Shown one piece after another: positions 5,354-6,731 of a stretch of 6,731 nt of DNA. How positions within the stretch are numbered: position 1 is the first letter of the stretch; each line of letters starts with the position of its first letter. The position numbers and the translations under genes were made by a program. The notes beneath the pieces are model-generated. The model had not been told where the DNA came from. It saw only the letters and a list, made by a program, of their open reading frames with translations, and ran no database searches. Source of the stretch: Massilia sp. (GTDB lineage: Bacteria > Pseudomonadota > Gammaproteobacteria > Burkholderiales > Burkholderiaceae_D); contig JAQGNM010000162.1 of NCBI GenBank assembly GCA_028291845.1, positions 1-6,731 of the forward strand. The letters are read 5' to 3'.

Positions 5354-6256
5354 ATGAAGCTCGACCCTTACTCCCTGCGACTGTTCGTTCGAGTGATCGA
5401 AGAGGGCACGATCATGGGCGCCGCCGAACATGAGCACATCGCGCCCTCTGCGGTGAGCAAGCGGGTCAGTGAGCTTGAGACCATCCTCAACGCGCACTTG
5501 ATCGAGCGAAGCAACAAGGGGATCTTGCCCACCGAGGCGGGTATCGCGCTGCTTGGGCTCGCGCGCAACGTGTTGCACGGCCTGGATGACATTTATGTCC
5601 AGATGCGTGACTATTCCAGCGGCATGCGCGGCTACGTGCGGATGTTTGCGAACATCTCGGCGATCACGCAGTTCCTGCCGGCAGAGTTGAACTTGTTCCT
5701 GGCCAAGTTTCCGCTGGTGGAGGTGCATCTTGAGGAGAAGATCAGCTCGACGATCACCAAATCTTTGGCGGAGTCGGTGGTCGACATCGGGATATTCACA
5801 TCCGGCACGTACGCCGGAGAGATCGAGACATTTCCGTATCGCTCTGACGATCTGGTGTTGATCACCCCGGTGAATCATCCGCTTGCTACCCAGGATGCGG
5901 TCTCGTTCAGCGATACCCTGGAATATCAATATGTCGGTCTGCATGCCGGCGGTTCGATGAATGTCACGCTGACGAACGCCGCGAGCCGCGCGAACCGGTC
6001 CATGAAGATCCGCGTGCAGGTGACGAGTTTCGACGCGCTGTGCCTGATGGTCGAAGCCGGCCTGGGCATCGGCATCTTGCCAAGGATCAGCGCAGAACTT
6101 TTCGTCAAGGCCTTGAACGTCAGGATGGTGACGCTCGAGGAGCCCTGGGCGAATCGCGAACTGGTCATCGGGGTACGCAGCTACGACGCCCTCCCGGCTG
6201 CGGCGCGGTGCCTGGTCGACCACCTGCGCAGGCCATCTTCAGACGAAGCTTTTTGA
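5354..6256 (+). CDS. LysR-type transcriptional regulator
   Basis: A 300-residue DNA-binding regulator of typical LysR length is predicted. The N-terminal winged helix-turn-helix spans about residues 3-62, with the pattern LRLFVRVIEEGTIMGAAE (8-25) followed by the recognition helix PSAVSKRVSELE (31-42) and the wing NKGILPTEAG (54-63). A linker helix follows, and the effector-binding domain runs from about 92 to 295, including GLGIGILPRISA. The ATG at 5354 matches the family start, but no clear Shine-Dalgarno precedes it, so expression may depend on read-through from the dehydrogenase gene 28 nt upstream. It lies inside the row of catabolic genes in the same direction, unlike the common divergent arrangement, and it probably controls them in response to the substrate or an intermediate. 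The effector is unknown. Confidence 0.93.
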   Translation: MKLDPYSLRLFVRVIEEGTIMGAAEHEHIAPSAVSKRVSELETILNAHLIERSNKGILPTEAGIALLGLARNVLHGLDDIYVQMRDYSSGMRGYVRMFANISAITQFLPAELNLFLAKFPLVEVHLEEKISSTITKSLAESVVDIGIFTSGTYAGEIETFPYRSDDLVLITPVNHPLATQDAVSFSDTLEYQYVGLHAGGSMNVTLTNAASRANRSMKIRVQVTSFDALCLMVEAGLGIGILPRISAELFVKALNVRMVTLEEPWANRELVIGVRSYDALPAAARCLVDHLRRPSSDEAF

Positions 6257-6316
6257 ATCGCGCGTCAATCCATCAGGATCGACGCCTTATTGAACAACAC
6301 ACTATCCGACCACATC

Positions 6317-6731
6317 ATGGACACGAACAAAGCACTTCCGCTGGCTGGCATTCGCATATTGGAGATGGGCTCGTTAATCGCAGGTCCGTTCGCCGCCAAG
6401 ATCCTGGGCGAATTCGGCGCCGAGGTCATCAAGATCGAGCCCCCGGTGACCGGCGACCCGTTACGCAAATGGCGCAAGCTGCACGAGGGTACGTCGCTCT
6501 GGTGGCAGGTTCAATCGCGTAACAAAAAGTCCGTCGCCGTCGACCTCAAGTCGGAGAAAGGGCGTGAGCTCGTTCGCAAGCTTGCCTGTTCGTGCGACAT
6601 CGTGATCGAGAATTTTCGTCCCGGCACGCTGGAGGGTTGGGATCTCGGCTGGGAGACACTGTCGGCACTCAACCCGCGTCTGATCATGCTGCGCATCTCC
6701 GGTTACGGCCAGACAGGACCATATCGCGACC
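6317..6731 (+). CDS. Class III CoA-transferase (CaiB/BaiF family), 3' end outside window
   Basis: The first 138 codons of an open frame are visible, running off the right edge. The family (formyl-CoA transferase, carnitine CoA-transferase CaiB, alpha-methylacyl-CoA racemase) moves CoA between carboxylates, or epimerises acyl-CoAs. Family blocks are clear: LAGIRILEMGSLIAGPFAAK (9-28), GAEVIKIEPP with GDP (34-48), RNKKSVAVDLKSEKG (68-82), ENFRPGTLE (98-106) and GYGQTGPYRD (129-138). The catalytic aspartate, near residue 169 in formyl-CoA transferase, lies beyond the window, so activity cannot be judged. ATG 6317 has no Shine-Dalgarno; in-frame TTG 6290 with AGGA 11 nt upstream is a weaker alternative. 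It is 60 nt after the LysR gene with no terminator between, so it probably belongs to the same operon and activates an acid of the pathway as a CoA ester. Confidence 0.9.
   Translation, partial: MDTNKALPLAGIRILEMGSLIAGPFAAKILGEFGAEVIKIEPPVTGDPLRKWRKLHEGTSLWWQVQSRNKKSVAVDLKSEKGRELVRKLACSCDIVIENFRPGTLEGWDLGWETLSALNPRLIMLRISGYGQTGPYRD

Noticed and set aside
5315..6223. Minus-strand frame of 302 codons opposite the LysR gene
   Set aside because: Antisense shadow; the + strand has an unmistakable LysR protein and the minus translation has no motif.

Overview
The window looks like a chromosomal segment of a GC-rich proteobacterium, most likely a betaproteobacterium of the order Burkholderiales. 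That placement is an inference from codon use (strong G/C at third positions), the kinds of genes present and their tandem arrangement. It is not the result of a database search. The right-hand 5.4 kb is an ordinary-looking catabolic gene cluster, all on the + strand. The left-hand 1.3 kb is gene-poor, repeat-bearing and contains the debris of a mobile element.

Left part (1-1303). Two direct repeats of about 252 nt (96-347 and 671-921) are about 94% identical by hand count. They flank a 323-nt core. On the minus strand the core holds the C-terminal end of what looks like an IS110/IS1111-type transposase (506-826, partly inside the second repeat), followed by a structured non-coding stretch (348-505). 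No intact transposase is present. From 922 to 1303 there is no gene. This stretch holds a perfect 9-bp stem-loop (1154-1174), a possible promoter (1202-1232) and a widely spaced perfect 8-bp inverted repeat (1206-1258) just upstream of the first intact gene.

Right part (1304-6731). The order is: a phytanoyl-CoA dioxygenase-family Fe(II)/2-oxoglutarate oxygenase (1304-2131, perhaps starting at GTG 1316); a 357-nt intergenic region with a stem-loop just after the oxygenase stop and a palindrome before the next gene; an MFS transporter of the anion:cation symporter type (2489-3790); an NAD(P)-dependent aldehyde dehydrogenase (3838-5325); a LysR-type regulator (5354-6256); and the first 138 codons of a class III (CaiB/BaiF) CoA-transferase that runs off the window (6317 onward). 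The last four genes are spaced 47, 28 and 60 nt apart, which suggests one operon.

Together the genes suggest uptake of a small organic acid (MFS), oxygenation or oxidative cleavage (oxygenase), oxidation of an aldehyde to an acid (ALDH), activation of a carboxylate as its CoA thioester (CoA-transferase), and control by the LysR protein. The substrate cannot be read from the sequence. The exact gene set is not one I recognise as a named pathway, so the joint function is a hypothesis.
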